A DNA stretch of 43,401 nucleotides, from assembly GCA_031401675.1 (NCBI GenBank), contig JANNRR010000170.1, positions 1 through 43,401 of the forward strand, written 5' to 3'. The DNA is from JANNRR01 sp031401675. GTDB lineage: Bacteria > Pseudomonadota > Alphaproteobacteria > Rhodobacterales > Rhodobacteraceae. Below, piece by piece: positions 9,753 through 17,910 of this stretch. Both the position numbers and the translations under genes were made by a program. How positions within the stretch are numbered: the stretch's first letter is position 1; each line of letters starts with the position of its first letter. The notes under the pieces are model-generated. The model ran no database searches, was not told the DNA's origin, and saw only the letters and a program-made list of their open reading frames with translations.

Positions 9753-10961
9753 CTATGACGATGAGCGCCGCGGCATCGACTTCATCAGGCCCCATCCGGC
9801 CGCGGCCAGGAGGGCGGTGCCAATCATCAGGGGCAGGGGAGTGCCGTCGAATGCCAACCCCAAGGGTGCGGCAATCACAACCGCCAGCACCGTCGAAATT
9901 GCTGCAGTCACCGAAGCGGCCATGCCCGCGATATGGCCCATCGGCTCCAGCGCCAACGCATTCAGATTGCCGAAGGTCAATCCGGCCATGAAGAACACGC
10001 CGGTGGTCCACAGGAAGTATCCCGGGAAATACAGCGCTTCGGGCCACAGGTTGAAAAAGGTCATGGCCGCGACCGCCGCCGATACCAAAACTTGCGCCCC
10101 CAAAGCCGAGGTGATCATCAGCCGCATCCCAAGCCGGACAACCAAACGCGCGTTCACCACGCTGGCAAGCCCGGACAACAGGGCGATGCCGGCAAACCAG
10201 AACGGAAAGCCTTGGCCCCTGCCAAAAGTTTCGCTGAATATCTGCTGGATGCTGGACAGGGTGGCGAACAGGGTGCCCAGACCCAGCGTCATCACGGCGG
10301 TACAGGTGACCACGATCCGGTTTGACAGAACCTCGCGCATCGCGGCCCACAACGCGCCGAAGCGGAAGGCGCGGCGGGCTTTTGGCGGCAGTGTCTCGGG
10401 TTGGCGCAGGCCCAACCAAACTGCCGAAACCACAGCAAAGATCACGAAGCTCAGGAACAATCCGCGCCAGCCGAAGTGGGTGATGATCAGCGAACCAAGC
10501 GCTGGTGCAGCCGCAGGCACCAGCACAAAGATCGTCATGGCAAAACTGACGACCCGCGCCATCTGCCGGCCGGAATAGAGATCGCGCACCATGGCGATCG
10601 ACACGATGCGCGGCCCGGCCACGCCCAGGCCCTGCAGCACACGTGCGGCCAGCAACATCTCCAGCGATCCGGCTGCCGAAGCCAGCACCGCACCGATCGT
10701 ATAGAGCACGGCCCCGCCGACGATTACCGGTTTGCGCCCGAAACTGTCGGACAAGGGCCCGGCGACAAACGAGCCGAGCCCCATCCCCAGAACGAAACTG
10801 CCGATGACGAGCTGGGCCCGGTTCACCCGGCCCGGTGAAAGCTCGGCGGAAATCTGCGGAAGGGCGGGCAGCATCGAGTCGATGGAAAAGGCGACGGTTG
10901 CCAGCAACATGGCGATCAGCGCGATGAATTCGCGTTGGCTCAGAGTTCCGGGTTGTGTCAA
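9753..10961 (-). CDS. Multidrug efflux MFS transporter, Bcr/CflA type
   Basis: An inner-membrane proton-driven exporter with about 12 hydrophobic segments over ~402 residues. The cytoplasmic loop 2-3 motif GPLSDSFGRKPVIVGG and the AARVLQGLGVAGPRIVSIAMVRDL segment after it are typical of the Bcr/CflA drug-resistance subgroup. The frame extends to 11093, but those extra ~44 residues are Pro/Arg/Gly-rich and look non-coding. The family N-terminus (SQREFIALIAMLLATVAF) fits a TTG start at 10961, which has no strong Shine-Dalgarno sequence, so the start is uncertain. It lies downstream of the dsbA-type gene on the same strand and converges with mfd. Confidence 0.85.
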   Translation of the reverse strand: MTQPGTLSQREFIALIAMLLATVAFSIDSMLPALPQISAELSPGRVNRAQLVIGSFVLGMGLGSFVAGPLSDSFGRKPVIVGGAVLYTIGAVLASAAGSLEMLLAARVLQGLGVAGPRIVSIAMVRDLYSGRQMARVVSFAMTIFVLVPAAAPALGSLIITHFGWRGLFLSFVIFAVVSAVWLGLRQPETLPPKARRAFRFGALWAAMREVLSNRIVVTCTAVMTLGLGTLFATLSSIQQIFSETFGRGQGFPFWFAGIALLSGLASVVNARLVVRLGMRLMITSALGAQVLVSAAVAAMTFFNLWPEALYFPGYFLWTTGVFFMAGLTFGNLNALALEPMGHIAGMAASVTAAISTVLAVVIAAPLGLAFDGTPLPLMIGTALLAAAGWGLMKSMPRRSSS

Positions 10962-11100
10962 TGCGCGGGTCGCCGGGTCAGGAGCAGGCCCGAGGCCATC
11001 GCTGGGCTGCCAACCTCTGCCGGGGTGCCGGGCGCTACGGCCCAGCTGGGTCTCTCTTGGGCCCGGGCCAGAATGTAACCGGACGGCAAGCAAACGAGGA

Positions 11101-11748
11101 TCACTGCGCAGCCCGTTGCAACTGCTGTGTTATGTCCGTGATTACCCGGTCCCAGACGTCCGGCGGTTGCGCCCCCTGAAGGGCATGTTGACTGGCGATG
11201 ATGAAGGTCGGCACCGCATTAATGCCGCGCGATCTTGCATGCGCATCGCGGGCGCGGATGTCGGCCAGATCGTTGTCCGAGGCCAGAAGCCGGGTCAGAA
11301 CATCACGCTCCAGCCCGACGTCGCTGCCGATATCCACCAGGGTTTCGCGGTCACCGATATCGCGGCCATCGCGGAAATAGGCGCGGAACAGCGCCGATAC
11401 CGTCGCCGTCTGCTTGCCCTGCACCCCGGACCAATGGACCAGCCGGTGGGCGTTCAGCGTGTTGGGCACGCGCGGCATCTTTTCAAAATCGATCTCGACC
11501 CCGGCAGCATCTGCCGCCTCCATCACGCGGGCATAGGCTTTGACGGCATTGAGTTTTCCGCCGAACTTCGCCTCCAGATAGGACCGCCGGTCGACGCCGT
11601 CGGGCGCCATGTCGGGATTGAGTTGAAACGGATGCCACTCGACCACAAACGGATGTGCCGGATTGCGTGCCAGTGCGCGGTCCAGATGCGCTTTGCCGAT
11701 GTAACACCAGGGGCAAATCGGATCGGAAAAGATATCAAGCTTTATCAT
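11101..11748 (-). CDS. DsbA-family oxidoreductase, FrnE-like
   Basis: A 215-residue thioredoxin-fold protein of the DsbA/FrnE group. The redox motif CPWC appears at residues 11-14 within FSDPICPWCYIGKA, followed by the helical insertion and the cis-proline region NAVPTFIIASQHALQGAQ. There is no signal peptide, so a cytoplasmic thiol-disulfide role is expected, as for other FrnE proteins. The ATG at 11748 begins exactly at the fold's first strand. The longer frame upstream is low-complexity and overlaps the entericidin-like gene. It is followed on the same strand by the MFS exporter. Confidence 0.92.
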   Translation of the reverse strand: MIKLDIFSDPICPWCYIGKAHLDRALARNPAHPFVVEWHPFQLNPDMAPDGVDRRSYLEAKFGGKLNAVKAYARVMEAADAAGVEIDFEKMPRVPNTLNAHRLVHWSGVQGKQTATVSALFRAYFRDGRDIGDRETLVDIGSDVGLERDVLTRLLASDNDLADIRARDAHARSRGINAVPTFIIASQHALQGAQPPDVWDRVITDITQQLQRAAQ

Positions 11749-11891
11749 GGGTTGCCTTGTGGTCCTGATGTCAATTCGTCCGACGCGCCCTTTCAGCGCC
11801 GGGCCGTCAGTTGCGCTGGCCGGCAACTGCCCGGATCGGCCCAGACCGGCTGCAATCCGGCCTTCAAGCGGCGCCGGCGGGCCGGTCCGGT

Positions 11892-12005
11892 CTAGAACCA
11901 GCTGCCCACCCGCTCTGCACCGCCAGAGATGTCTTGCCCCAAGCCGCTGACCGTGTTGCACCCGGCCAGCCCGAGGGCCAGCATCAGGATGACGATTTTC
12001 TTCAT
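11892..12005 (-). CDS. Entericidin-like small lipoprotein
   Basis: A 37-codon gene. The protein starts MKKIVILMLALGLAGC, a short lipoprotein signal with Cys16 as the lipidation site, followed by NTVSGLGQDISGGAERVGSWF. The GC-N-T-V..G-x-D-I-S pattern is the entericidin A/B signature; those are tiny membrane lipoproteins known in enterobacteria as a stationary-phase toxin/antidote pair. Here there is a single copy. It starts 4 bp after the stop of the solute-binding protein gene on the same strand, so the two are probably cotranscribed. The downstream 140 bp contain an imperfect GC hairpin (CAGTTGC/GCAACTG at 11808-11829) before the dsbA-type gene. Confidence 0.8.
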   Translation of the reverse strand: MKKIVILMLALGLAGCNTVSGLGQDISGGAERVGSWF

Positions 12006-12009
12006 GCTC

Positions 12010-13833
12010 TCAGTCCTCATACCACCAGACGTCGGGTTGGAACCCGCTCCAGTCGCCGTAAATTGCCAGTTTCGCCGGATACTTCAACTGTTTCGCATGG
12101 GCAATCCGTGAAACCCTGGAATACCAGATCGGGATCACGTAGCGCCCCGAGGTCAGAATGCGGTCCAGCGCCTGCGTTGCCGCCACGAAATCGCCGCGGT
12201 CGGTCGAACTGAGCATAGTCTGGATCATCGCCTCGGCGGCGGGCACGTTCATTCCCATCCAGTTGCGGGTTCCGGGTTCGCTCACCCCGGCCGACCCCCA
12301 GTACAGCGTCTGCTCGTTGCCTGGCGACAGCGACAGCGACCGGATGTAGTGGGTCATGTCAAAGTCATAGGTATTCGTCCGCTCGGTGTATTGCGCGGAA
12401 TCGACAACTGTGACGGTGACCGCGATGCCCAGCCGCTTCAGCGTTTCGATGTAGATGTTGACGATGCCCTGCAATTCGTCCGCGCCCTGAACCAGCAGCA
12501 CATCAAAGACGAAGGGCGTTCCGGCAGCATTTTTCAGCACGCCGCCCTGCACCGTCCATCCGGCTTCGGCCAAAAGGTCGGTCGCCTTGCGGATGTTGCC
12601 ACGATTGGCCTCGGTGCCATCCGAAACCGGCATCGTGTAACCCTCGACCGCACCGGGCAGCAGATCGGCGGCAAAGGGTGCCAGCAGGTCCGCGACCTTG
12701 CCGGTTGCAGGCCCCGGTTCCATGCCAAGCGCCGAGTTGGAGTAATAGGACGAAATCCGCGGCTCGACCCCGCCGTTCAGGGTCTGGTTGATGAATTCGA
12801 AGTTGAAAGCCTGGATCAGCGCCTCGCGGACCCGCCAGTCCGCGAACAACTCGCGGCGGGTGTTGAAGACCAGACCATTGATCCCGGACGGGCGCTGGTG
12901 CGGAATCTCGGACCGCACCACGTCGCCCGACTCGACTGCGGGAAAATCGTAGTTGCTGGCCCATTTCGCGGTGTTCGCCTCGCGGTGGCTGGTGATTTCG
13001 CCGGCCTTGAAGGCTTCGAAAATCACCGAGGCATCGCCGAAGTAGTCATAGCGAACCTCGTCCAGATTGTGCAGGCCGCGGTTGAACGGCAGATCCTTGC
13101 CCCACCAGTCGGGGTTCTTGCGGTAGCTGATGAACCGGCCGGCTTCGAACTTGTCCACGACATAGGGGCCGGAGCCGATCGGCGCCTCCAGCGAGGATTC
13201 GTCAAAGGCCTTGCCCTCCCACTGCGCCTTTTTCAGGATCGGGCGCAGGCCAAGGATCAGCGGCAATTCGCGGTCCACCACGTTGAACGTGATCCTGACC
13301 CCGCGCTCGCCGACCTTTTCCATGCTGGCGATCTTGCCCCAGGCCCCCTGATAGCGGGCGTGACCCTTGGTGCCCAGAAGCTCGAATGAATAGATCACGT
13401 CCTCGACCGTCACCGGGCTGCCATCGGAAAACCGGGCCGCCTCGCGCAGGGTGAACTGAACCCATTCGCGCTCGGGGCCGGTTTCGATTGATTCGGCCAA
13501 AAGGCCGTAAAGAGTGAAGGGCTCGTCGTAACTGCGGCCCATCAGGGTCTCGACCGTCAGCGCCGACAACCCGGCCGGGGCCCGGCCCTTCAGGATGAAG
13601 GGATTGAGCGAATCGTACCCCCCCGCCTCGGCAAAGACGATTCGCCCGCCCTTGGGCGCATCGGGGTTGGCATAGGGGAGTGACACAAAATCAGGTAGAA
13701 GTGCCGGGTCGCCATACATAGCCATGCCGTGCGTCGGCTCTGCTTGTGCCTGAAACCCCACGGCAGACACCGCCGCCGCCAGCCCCAGCGCCAGCCGTGA
13801 TGCCCACACGTTTGCGAAATAGTCTTTCGTCAT
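12010..13833 (-). CDS. ABC transporter solute-binding protein, family 5 (peptide/YejA-like)
   Basis: A periplasmic binding protein of 607 residues, the size of the YejA/oligopeptide class. The signal peptide is residues 1-31, with likely cleavage after AQA, and the mature protein starts EPTHGMAMYGDPAL. Family features include YANPDAPKGGRIVFAE, the AARFSDGSPVTVEDVIYSFE block and KNPDWWGKDLPFNRG. It lacks neighbouring permease and ATPase genes here: upstream is a 280-bp gap and downstream a tiny lipoprotein and a DsbA-like gene. Its transporter must lie elsewhere, or it serves another system. The start at 13833 is chosen because the signal peptide begins there; the frame runs 23 codons further upstream without signal-like character. 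Confidence 0.9.
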   Translation of the reverse strand: MTKDYFANVWASRLALGLAAAVSAVGFQAQAEPTHGMAMYGDPALLPDFVSLPYANPDAPKGGRIVFAEAGGYDSLNPFILKGRAPAGLSALTVETLMGRSYDEPFTLYGLLAESIETGPEREWVQFTLREAARFSDGSPVTVEDVIYSFELLGTKGHARYQGAWGKIASMEKVGERGVRITFNVVDRELPLILGLRPILKKAQWEGKAFDESSLEAPIGSGPYVVDKFEAGRFISYRKNPDWWGKDLPFNRGLHNLDEVRYDYFGDASVIFEAFKAGEITSHREANTAKWASNYDFPAVESGDVVRSEIPHQRPSGINGLVFNTRRELFADWRVREALIQAFNFEFINQTLNGGVEPRISSYYSNSALGMEPGPATGKVADLLAPFAADLLPGAVEGYTMPVSDGTEANRGNIRKATDLLAEAGWTVQGGVLKNAAGTPFVFDVLLVQGADELQGIVNIYIETLKRLGIAVTVTVVDSAQYTERTNTYDFDMTHYIRSLSLSPGNEQTLYWGSAGVSEPGTRNWMGMNVPAAEAMIQTMLSSTDRGDFVAATQALDRILTSGRYVIPIWYSRVSRIAHAKQLKYPAKLAIYGDWSGFQPDVWWYED

Positions 13834-13911
13834 TTCGGCAACAATCCCCTGTTCCCAGATTTCCTTGGCGACCACGCTATCCCTGTCGGCCAACCTTTTC
13901 AAACTTTTAGC

Positions 13912-13940
13912 TTGGCCCCCGGCGAGGATACGCGTATAAC
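13912..13940 (+). promoter_or_regulatory. Predicted sigma-70-like promoter of a candidate small RNA
   Basis: TTGGCC (13912-13917) and TATAAC (13935-13940) are separated by exactly 17 bases. The spacing is ideal and the -10 element good. Transcription would start near 13946-13948 and read rightward into the hairpin and terminator described next. No coding gene lies between this promoter and that terminator. Confidence 0.45.
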
Positions 13941-13945
13941 GTCAT

Positions 13946-14023
13946 CACTGCTCGATAGGTTTCTTGCCTGTATGAAACCTGCCTCAATAACTTAACGCCC
14001 GCCTTGCGCGGGCGTTTTTTTTT
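13946..14023 (+). ncRNA. Candidate intergenic small RNA (~75 nt, two hairpins)
   Basis: Between the solute-binding protein gene and the RTX-repeat gene lies a compact transcript-like unit. It has a predicted promoter (13912-13940), a perfect 7-bp hairpin AGGTTTC/GAAACCT (13957-13980) with a 10-nt pyrimidine-rich loop, an unpaired stretch GCCTCAATAACTT, and a strong intrinsic terminator with a 9-bp stem and nine T residues. The order of promoter, first hairpin, open region and terminator is that of a free-standing regulatory RNA. I do not recognise the family. The alternative is a leader or terminator belonging to a transcript not visible here, but no rightward gene precedes it. Confidence 0.5.
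13994..14023 (+). terminator. Strong rho-independent terminator
   Basis: Perfect stem AACGCCCGC (13994-14002) and GCGGGCGTT (14008-14016) with a 5-nt loop, continuing into an uninterrupted T tract to 14023. The tract is on the plus strand only, so it ends rightward transcription. Both flanking genes are leftward, which is why a separate rightward transcript is inferred. Confidence 0.85.
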
Positions 14024-14048
14024 GGGGTTGCGGCACGTACCGTGCAAC

Positions 14049-14071
14049 AGACCCCGCACGAGGCGGGGTCT
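14049..14071 (-). terminator. GC hairpin downstream of the RTX-repeat gene
   Basis: Perfect 9-bp stem AGACCCCGC/GCGGGGTCT with a 5-nt loop, 43 bases past the stop of the leftward RTX-repeat gene. There is no clear T tract on either strand, so it is a terminator-like or 3'-protecting hairpin rather than a textbook terminator. Confidence 0.5.
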
Positions 14072-14113
14072 TGAAGGCGCTGCAAGCGTGGACTTCCGGA
14101 TGGCCGGGCAGTT

Positions 14114-15334
14114 TCAGAGATACTCGAAAGCGGTGCCATCCGTCGTCAGGAAGTTGGCCACCGTCAGGTCAACGATACGCAAGTTCCGGAACATCGTCAG
14201 ATTGCCGTCGCTGCCGGTGAACAGCACGCCCTTGACCACTTGAACCGAGTTGGCCAGAAAGAAGTCGAAGTTTTCCTGTGCGGTGTGCGCCACTTGCGTG
14301 TTGAAACCAACATCGCCCATCACCAGGAAATCTTCTGCGACAACAAAATCCGCAACAAAGGAGGTGCCGACCGCACCACCCAGTGCAAACACGAAGGTGT
14401 CGGCCCCGGTTCCCCCAAGGGTATTGTCGGAGCCATCGGCGAACTTAATCAGGTCATCCCCGGCGTTGCCGGTCATGGCATCACTGCCGCCTTCACCGGA
14501 AATCGTATCATTGCCGTCGTGGCCGAACACCTTGTCGTTGCCGTTACCGCCGTTAAGGATGTCGTTGTCGATGCCCCCGCCCAGCCGGTCCGCGCCATTG
14601 CCGCCATCAACGTAATCATCGCCGGCGCCGCCCTGAACGCGATCATCATTGGCCTCGCCGAACAGAAAATCATTGCCGCCGTCGCCGTAGATCAGGTCAT
14701 TCCCGGTGCCACCCCACACATTGTCGATTCCAGCACCAGAATGCATTTCGTCATTCTCGGTGCCGCTATCCATCGAGTCGAAGCCTGCGCTACCAAACAT
14801 GATGTCCATGCCCTGGCCACCAAAGAAGTTCGAAGCGGCGGACTGATCACCGAAGATGACGTCGTTGCCATTGCCGCCATAAAGCAGTTCGAACCCGCCG
14901 TTGCCGTAGATGCGGTCGTTGCCGTCACCGCCAAAGATCACATCACCGACGCTGGTGCCGATCAGCTTGTCATCCAGAGAGCCGCCGTTGATTTCAGCAT
15001 ACTGGCCGGTTTGCTGCTGAATGTAGATCAGGCTGGCGTCAAAACCCGCCAGAAAACTGACGTTGGAAGGGTCGTACCATTGGCCACTGGCGGTGGGGAC
15101 AAAGGCGTCAAGATCAGCGGTTGTCACGTTGAAAAGCTTGGTGATCGACTGGGAATAGGTCAGCAACTGCTGAACATCGTAGTGTTTGTAGACGATCGAG
15201 TTCACGGTCCCTCCCGTCGGTTCGCCTGCCGCATCATAGGTAAATCCGGACCCGTAGACGATCGACACCAAGGTGTTGCCGAAAGCGTCGACCTCAGTCA
15301 CGGTAAACGAGGTAACTTTGCGAACTGATATCAT
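14114..15334 (-). CDS. RTX-repeat calcium-binding protein, probably type I secreted
   Basis: About 406 residues. The centre (about residues 140-290) is a run of glycine/aspartate nonapeptide repeats of the form GGxGNDxIx (GGDGNDRIYG, GGNGNDVIFG, GGTGNDLIYG, GGAGDDYVDGG, GGNGNDKVFG), which fold as a calcium-loaded parallel beta-roll. The C-terminus (GADTFVF...VADFVVAEDFLVMG) resembles the haemolysin-type terminal module used as an uncleaved type I secretion signal. The N-terminal ~130 residues show no catalytic motif that I recognise. There is no signal peptide. Start options are the ATG at 15334 (chosen), an ATG at 15418 or a GTG at 15427; the region above 15334 uses AT-rich codons unlike the gene. 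No type I exporter genes are in the window. Confidence 0.85.
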   Translation of the reverse strand: MISVRKVTSFTVTEVDAFGNTLVSIVYGSGFTYDAAGEPTGGTVNSIVYKHYDVQQLLTYSQSITKLFNVTTADLDAFVPTASGQWYDPSNVSFLAGFDASLIYIQQQTGQYAEINGGSLDDKLIGTSVGDVIFGGDGNDRIYGNGGFELLYGGNGNDVIFGDQSAASNFFGGQGMDIMFGSAGFDSMDSGTENDEMHSGAGIDNVWGGTGNDLIYGDGGNDFLFGEANDDRVQGGAGDDYVDGGNGADRLGGGIDNDILNGGNGNDKVFGHDGNDTISGEGGSDAMTGNAGDDLIKFADGSDNTLGGTGADTFVFALGGAVGTSFVADFVVAEDFLVMGDVGFNTQVAHTAQENFDFFLANSVQVVKGVLFTGSDGNLTMFRNLRIVDLTVANFLTTDGTAFEYL

Positions 15335-15521
15335 AGAGGTGATCACTGCTTCCCATTTTGTTGCTATTGTGCTTTTGCTGGAAACAATTCGGCAATCATT
15401 GTGGTCGAACCAAGGCATCTTTGCCACTTTCTACCGTTCGAATCGCGCAGTAGAACTGCTGTGGCATTTGCACCATTTGCGCAACATGATCACCGTAACA
15501 CTCTGTAAAAGTGGACATTCC

Positions 15522-16295
15522 ATGACACTGAACGGAAAAACCGCCATCGTCACCGGATCAAACTCCGGGATCGGGCTGGGGATTGCCGAGGAACTGGCCC
15601 GGGCCGGGGCGGACATCGTCCTCAACTCCTTTACAGACCGGCGCGAGGATCACGCGCTGGCCGGAAAGCTGGCGGCCGAGCATGGAATCAAGGCGCGCTA
15701 CATCGCCGCAGACATGTCGCGGGGCGCTGACTGCCGTGCACTGATCGAACAGGCCGGGGCTTGTGACATTCTGGTGAACAATGCCGGGATTCAGCATGTG
15801 GCCCCGCTCGAGGATTTCCCGGCGGCCAAATGGGACCAGATCCTCGCCATCAACCTCAGTTCGGCGTTTCACACGACAGCGGTTGCCTTGCCGATGATGC
15901 GCAATGCCGGTTGGGGCAGGGTGGTCAACATCGCATCGGCGCATGGTCTGACCGCTTCGCCGTTCAAGTCGGCCTATGTAGCGGCCAAGCATGTCATGGT
16001 CGGGCTGACCAAGTCGATTGCGCTGGAATGCGCGGGCCAGCACATCACCGCCAACGCGATCTGCCCGGGCTACGTGCTGACGCCATTGGTCGAGGCGCAG
16101 ATCCCCGACCAGATGAAGGCCCACAACATGGACCGCGAAACGGTGATCCGCGACGTGATGCTGGAGCGGCAACCCTCGCGGGAGTTTGCCACCACCGGGC
16201 AGATCGGCGCAGCGGTGGTGTTCCTGTGCTCGCCCGCCGGCGATCAGATCACCGGCACCACATTGTCGATCGATGGCGGCTGGACGGCATTGTGA
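15522..16295 (+). CDS. bdhA: 3-hydroxybutyrate dehydrogenase (SDR family)
   Basis: A short-chain dehydrogenase of 257 residues. The cofactor motif TGSNSGIG is near residue 11, NNAGIQHV follows at about 86, the catalytic Ser is in NIASAHGL, and the YVAAK Tyr/Lys pair comes next. AGIQHV and the ending TTLSIDGGWTAL are characteristic of D-3-hydroxybutyrate dehydrogenases, which interconvert 3-hydroxybutyrate and acetoacetate in polyhydroxybutyrate use. The stop overlaps the GTG start of the patatin gene by 4 bp, so the pair is translationally coupled. It is divergent from the RTX-repeat gene. The exact substrate is by family resemblance. Confidence 0.92.
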   Translation: MTLNGKTAIVTGSNSGIGLGIAEELARAGADIVLNSFTDRREDHALAGKLAAEHGIKARYIAADMSRGADCRALIEQAGACDILVNNAGIQHVAPLEDFPAAKWDQILAINLSSAFHTTAVALPMMRNAGWGRVVNIASAHGLTASPFKSAYVAAKHVMVGLTKSIALECAGQHITANAICPGYVLTPLVEAQIPDQMKAHNMDRETVIRDVMLERQPSREFATTGQIGAAVVFLCSPAGDQITGTTLSIDGGWTAL

Positions 16296-17332
16296 GCCCG
16301 CCGAAACGCATCAATCTGGCGCTGCAGGGCGGCGGCGCGCACGGTGCCTTTACCTGGGGCGTGCTCGATGTGCTGCTGCAGGATGAAGGGATCGAGATTG
16401 CCGCCATTTCGGGCACGTCGGCGGGCGCGCTGAACGCAGCGGCGCTGAAGGCCGGACTGGTGTCGAACGGGCGGCAGGGTGCGCGGGATACGCTCGACTG
16501 GTTGTGGGAACAGGTCGGCGATGTCGGCGATCTGCGGATGTCGCCCTGGATGGCACCGCTCTTGCCGGCAATGGCGGCCTGGCGCGACGGCATCGAGGAC
16601 CTGATGCCGATCTCGCCCAGCGAAATGGCGGCGCGACTGTTCAGCCCCTATGCCTACGGCGCATTCTACCGCAATCCGTTGCGACGGATTGCCGATCGCT
16701 TCCACTATGACATGGTTTGCGCCGATCAGGCGCCGGCGCTGTTTGTCAGCGCCACCAACGTCCGGACCGGCAAGATCCGGGTGTTCTCGGGCAATGAAAT
16801 CACCACGGATGTCCTGTTGGCTTCGGCCTGTCTGCCTACGGTGTTTCAGGCGGTGGAGATTCGTGATCCGGCGACCGGCACGACCGAGGCCTATTGGGAT
16901 GGCGGCTATTCCGGGAACCCGGCGCTGTTTCCGTTGTTCGACAAGGATTTGCCAGACGACATTGTGATCGTGAACATCAATCCCCTGCGCCGCGAACAGG
17001 TGCCGGTAACGACCAACGACATCCAGAACCGGATCAACGAAATCAGCTTCAACAGCTCGCTTCTGCGCGACCTGCGGGCCATCGCCTTTGTAAAACGGCT
17101 GATCGACGAGGCGCTGATCAAGCGCGGCACCATGAAGGACGTGCTGGTGCACATGATCGCCGACGACCAGACGATGAACGCGCTTTCGGCGACCAGCAAG
17201 TTTGTGCCTTCGCCGGGGCTTCTGGCCCAGTTGAAACAGGCGGGCCAGCAGGCCGCGACCGGATTTCTGCGCGATCACCGGGAAGATCTGAACCGGCAAG
17301 GCAGCGTCGATCTGCTGGCGCTCTACCAATAG
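16292..17332 (+). CDS. Patatin-like phospholipase/esterase
   Basis: A 346-residue patatin-fold serine hydrolase. It has the oxyanion loop GGGAHGAF near residue 13, the nucleophile elbow GTSAG with Ser43, and the dyad aspartate in DGG near residue 202 (YWDGGYSGNP). No signal peptide or membrane segment is obvious, so it is probably cytoplasmic. It starts at a GTG inside the bdhA stop (GTGA overlap), giving a tight two-gene operon. The coupling suggests a role on hydroxyalkanoate- or lipid-derived acyl substrates, but this is inference; patatins are mostly known as phospholipases A. Confidence 0.93.
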   Translation: MSPPKRINLALQGGGAHGAFTWGVLDVLLQDEGIEIAAISGTSAGALNAAALKAGLVSNGRQGARDTLDWLWEQVGDVGDLRMSPWMAPLLPAMAAWRDGIEDLMPISPSEMAARLFSPYAYGAFYRNPLRRIADRFHYDMVCADQAPALFVSATNVRTGKIRVFSGNEITTDVLLASACLPTVFQAVEIRDPATGTTEAYWDGGYSGNPALFPLFDKDLPDDIVIVNINPLRREQVPVTTNDIQNRINEISFNSSLLRDLRAIAFVKRLIDEALIKRGTMKDVLVHMIADDQTMNALSATSKFVPSPGLLAQLKQAGQQAATGFLRDHREDLNRQGSVDLLALYQ

Positions 17333-17392
17333 CAGAAGGGGCCGGTTGCCCGACCCCCCATGTCTGCAGATACGTCGGCAGTTGGTCGCGGC

Positions 17393-17575
17393 TCAGTTGG
17401 ACGAAACGGCAGCCGCCAGAAGAATCACCAGCAACAGCGGGATCAGGATGCCGCCCGAGGAGGAGGAGGTCGCGGCTGCGACAACCGTCGGTTCAATGAT
17501 CGGCTCGGCCAGATTGCCGGCAAAGGCCGGGGCAGCAATTACGGACGCGACGATGGCAGCTTTCAGCAGTTTCAT
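17393..17575 (-). CDS. Small secreted/membrane protein of unknown function
   Basis: A 60-residue protein. It has a clear signal peptide (MKLLKAAIVASVIAAPAFA, cleavage before GNLAEP), a short acidic/valine stretch, a Ser/Gly patch (TSSSSGG) and a C-terminal hydrophobic segment ILIPLLLVILLAAAVSS. The mature protein would be only ~41 residues, anchored by its C-terminus. Similar small proteins occur in Rhodobacterales, sometimes mislabelled ferrochelatase; nothing here resembles that enzyme. Its ATG lies 2 bp after the stop of the next small gene, implying translational coupling. Confidence 0.75.
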   Translation of the reverse strand: MKLLKAAIVASVIAAPAFAGNLAEPIIEPTVVAAATSSSSGGILIPLLLVILLAAAVSSN

Positions 17576-17577
17576 GT

Positions 17578-17823
17578 TCAGTCTCCCAGGGTTTTGAATG
17601 TGGATCGGGTTTGGATCGTGGTCTTGGCAGAAACGGCAAGCTTTGAGCGGAAACGGTCAGTGACGACGGACGCCAGTGACAGCACCGCAATCACCAGCAG
17701 GGCGGCCATAAGCGCCAGACCCGCAGCGGCCAGACCTAGCGCCAGCCCAAGTGCAAATGCACCCAGAAAGGCCAGACCAAGCCTGTCCAACCCGCGCAAG
17801 GAACCGGCAACCGGTCGTTTCAC
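17578..17823 (-). CDS. Small two-segment membrane protein of unknown function
   Basis: An 81-residue protein with a basic N-terminus (KRPVAGSLRGLDRLG), a long Ala/Leu/Gly hydrophobic region (about residues 17-55) that can form two membrane helices, and a basic Ser/Thr-rich tail. The start is read as a GTG at 17823 because GGAGG stands seven bases before it; the ATG at 17862 has no such site. It ends 2 bp before the ATG of the 60-residue secreted protein, so the two are coexpressed. No family was recognised. Confidence 0.6.
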   Translation of the reverse strand: MKRPVAGSLRGLDRLGLAFLGAFALGLALGLAAAGLALMAALLVIAVLSLASVVTDRFRSKLAVSAKTTIQTRSTFKTLGD

Positions 17824-17910
17824 CCAAGCACCTCCAACCAAATCATACGATGACGATAGCATGTGATTTCAAATGGGTAACACAATCTTGCCATAATTGC
17901 GGGGAATCTG

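Noticed and set aside
15436..15444. GTTCGAATC resembling a tRNA T-loop
   Set aside because: No surrounding acceptor or anticodon stems; it lies in the RTX/bdhA promoter region by chance.
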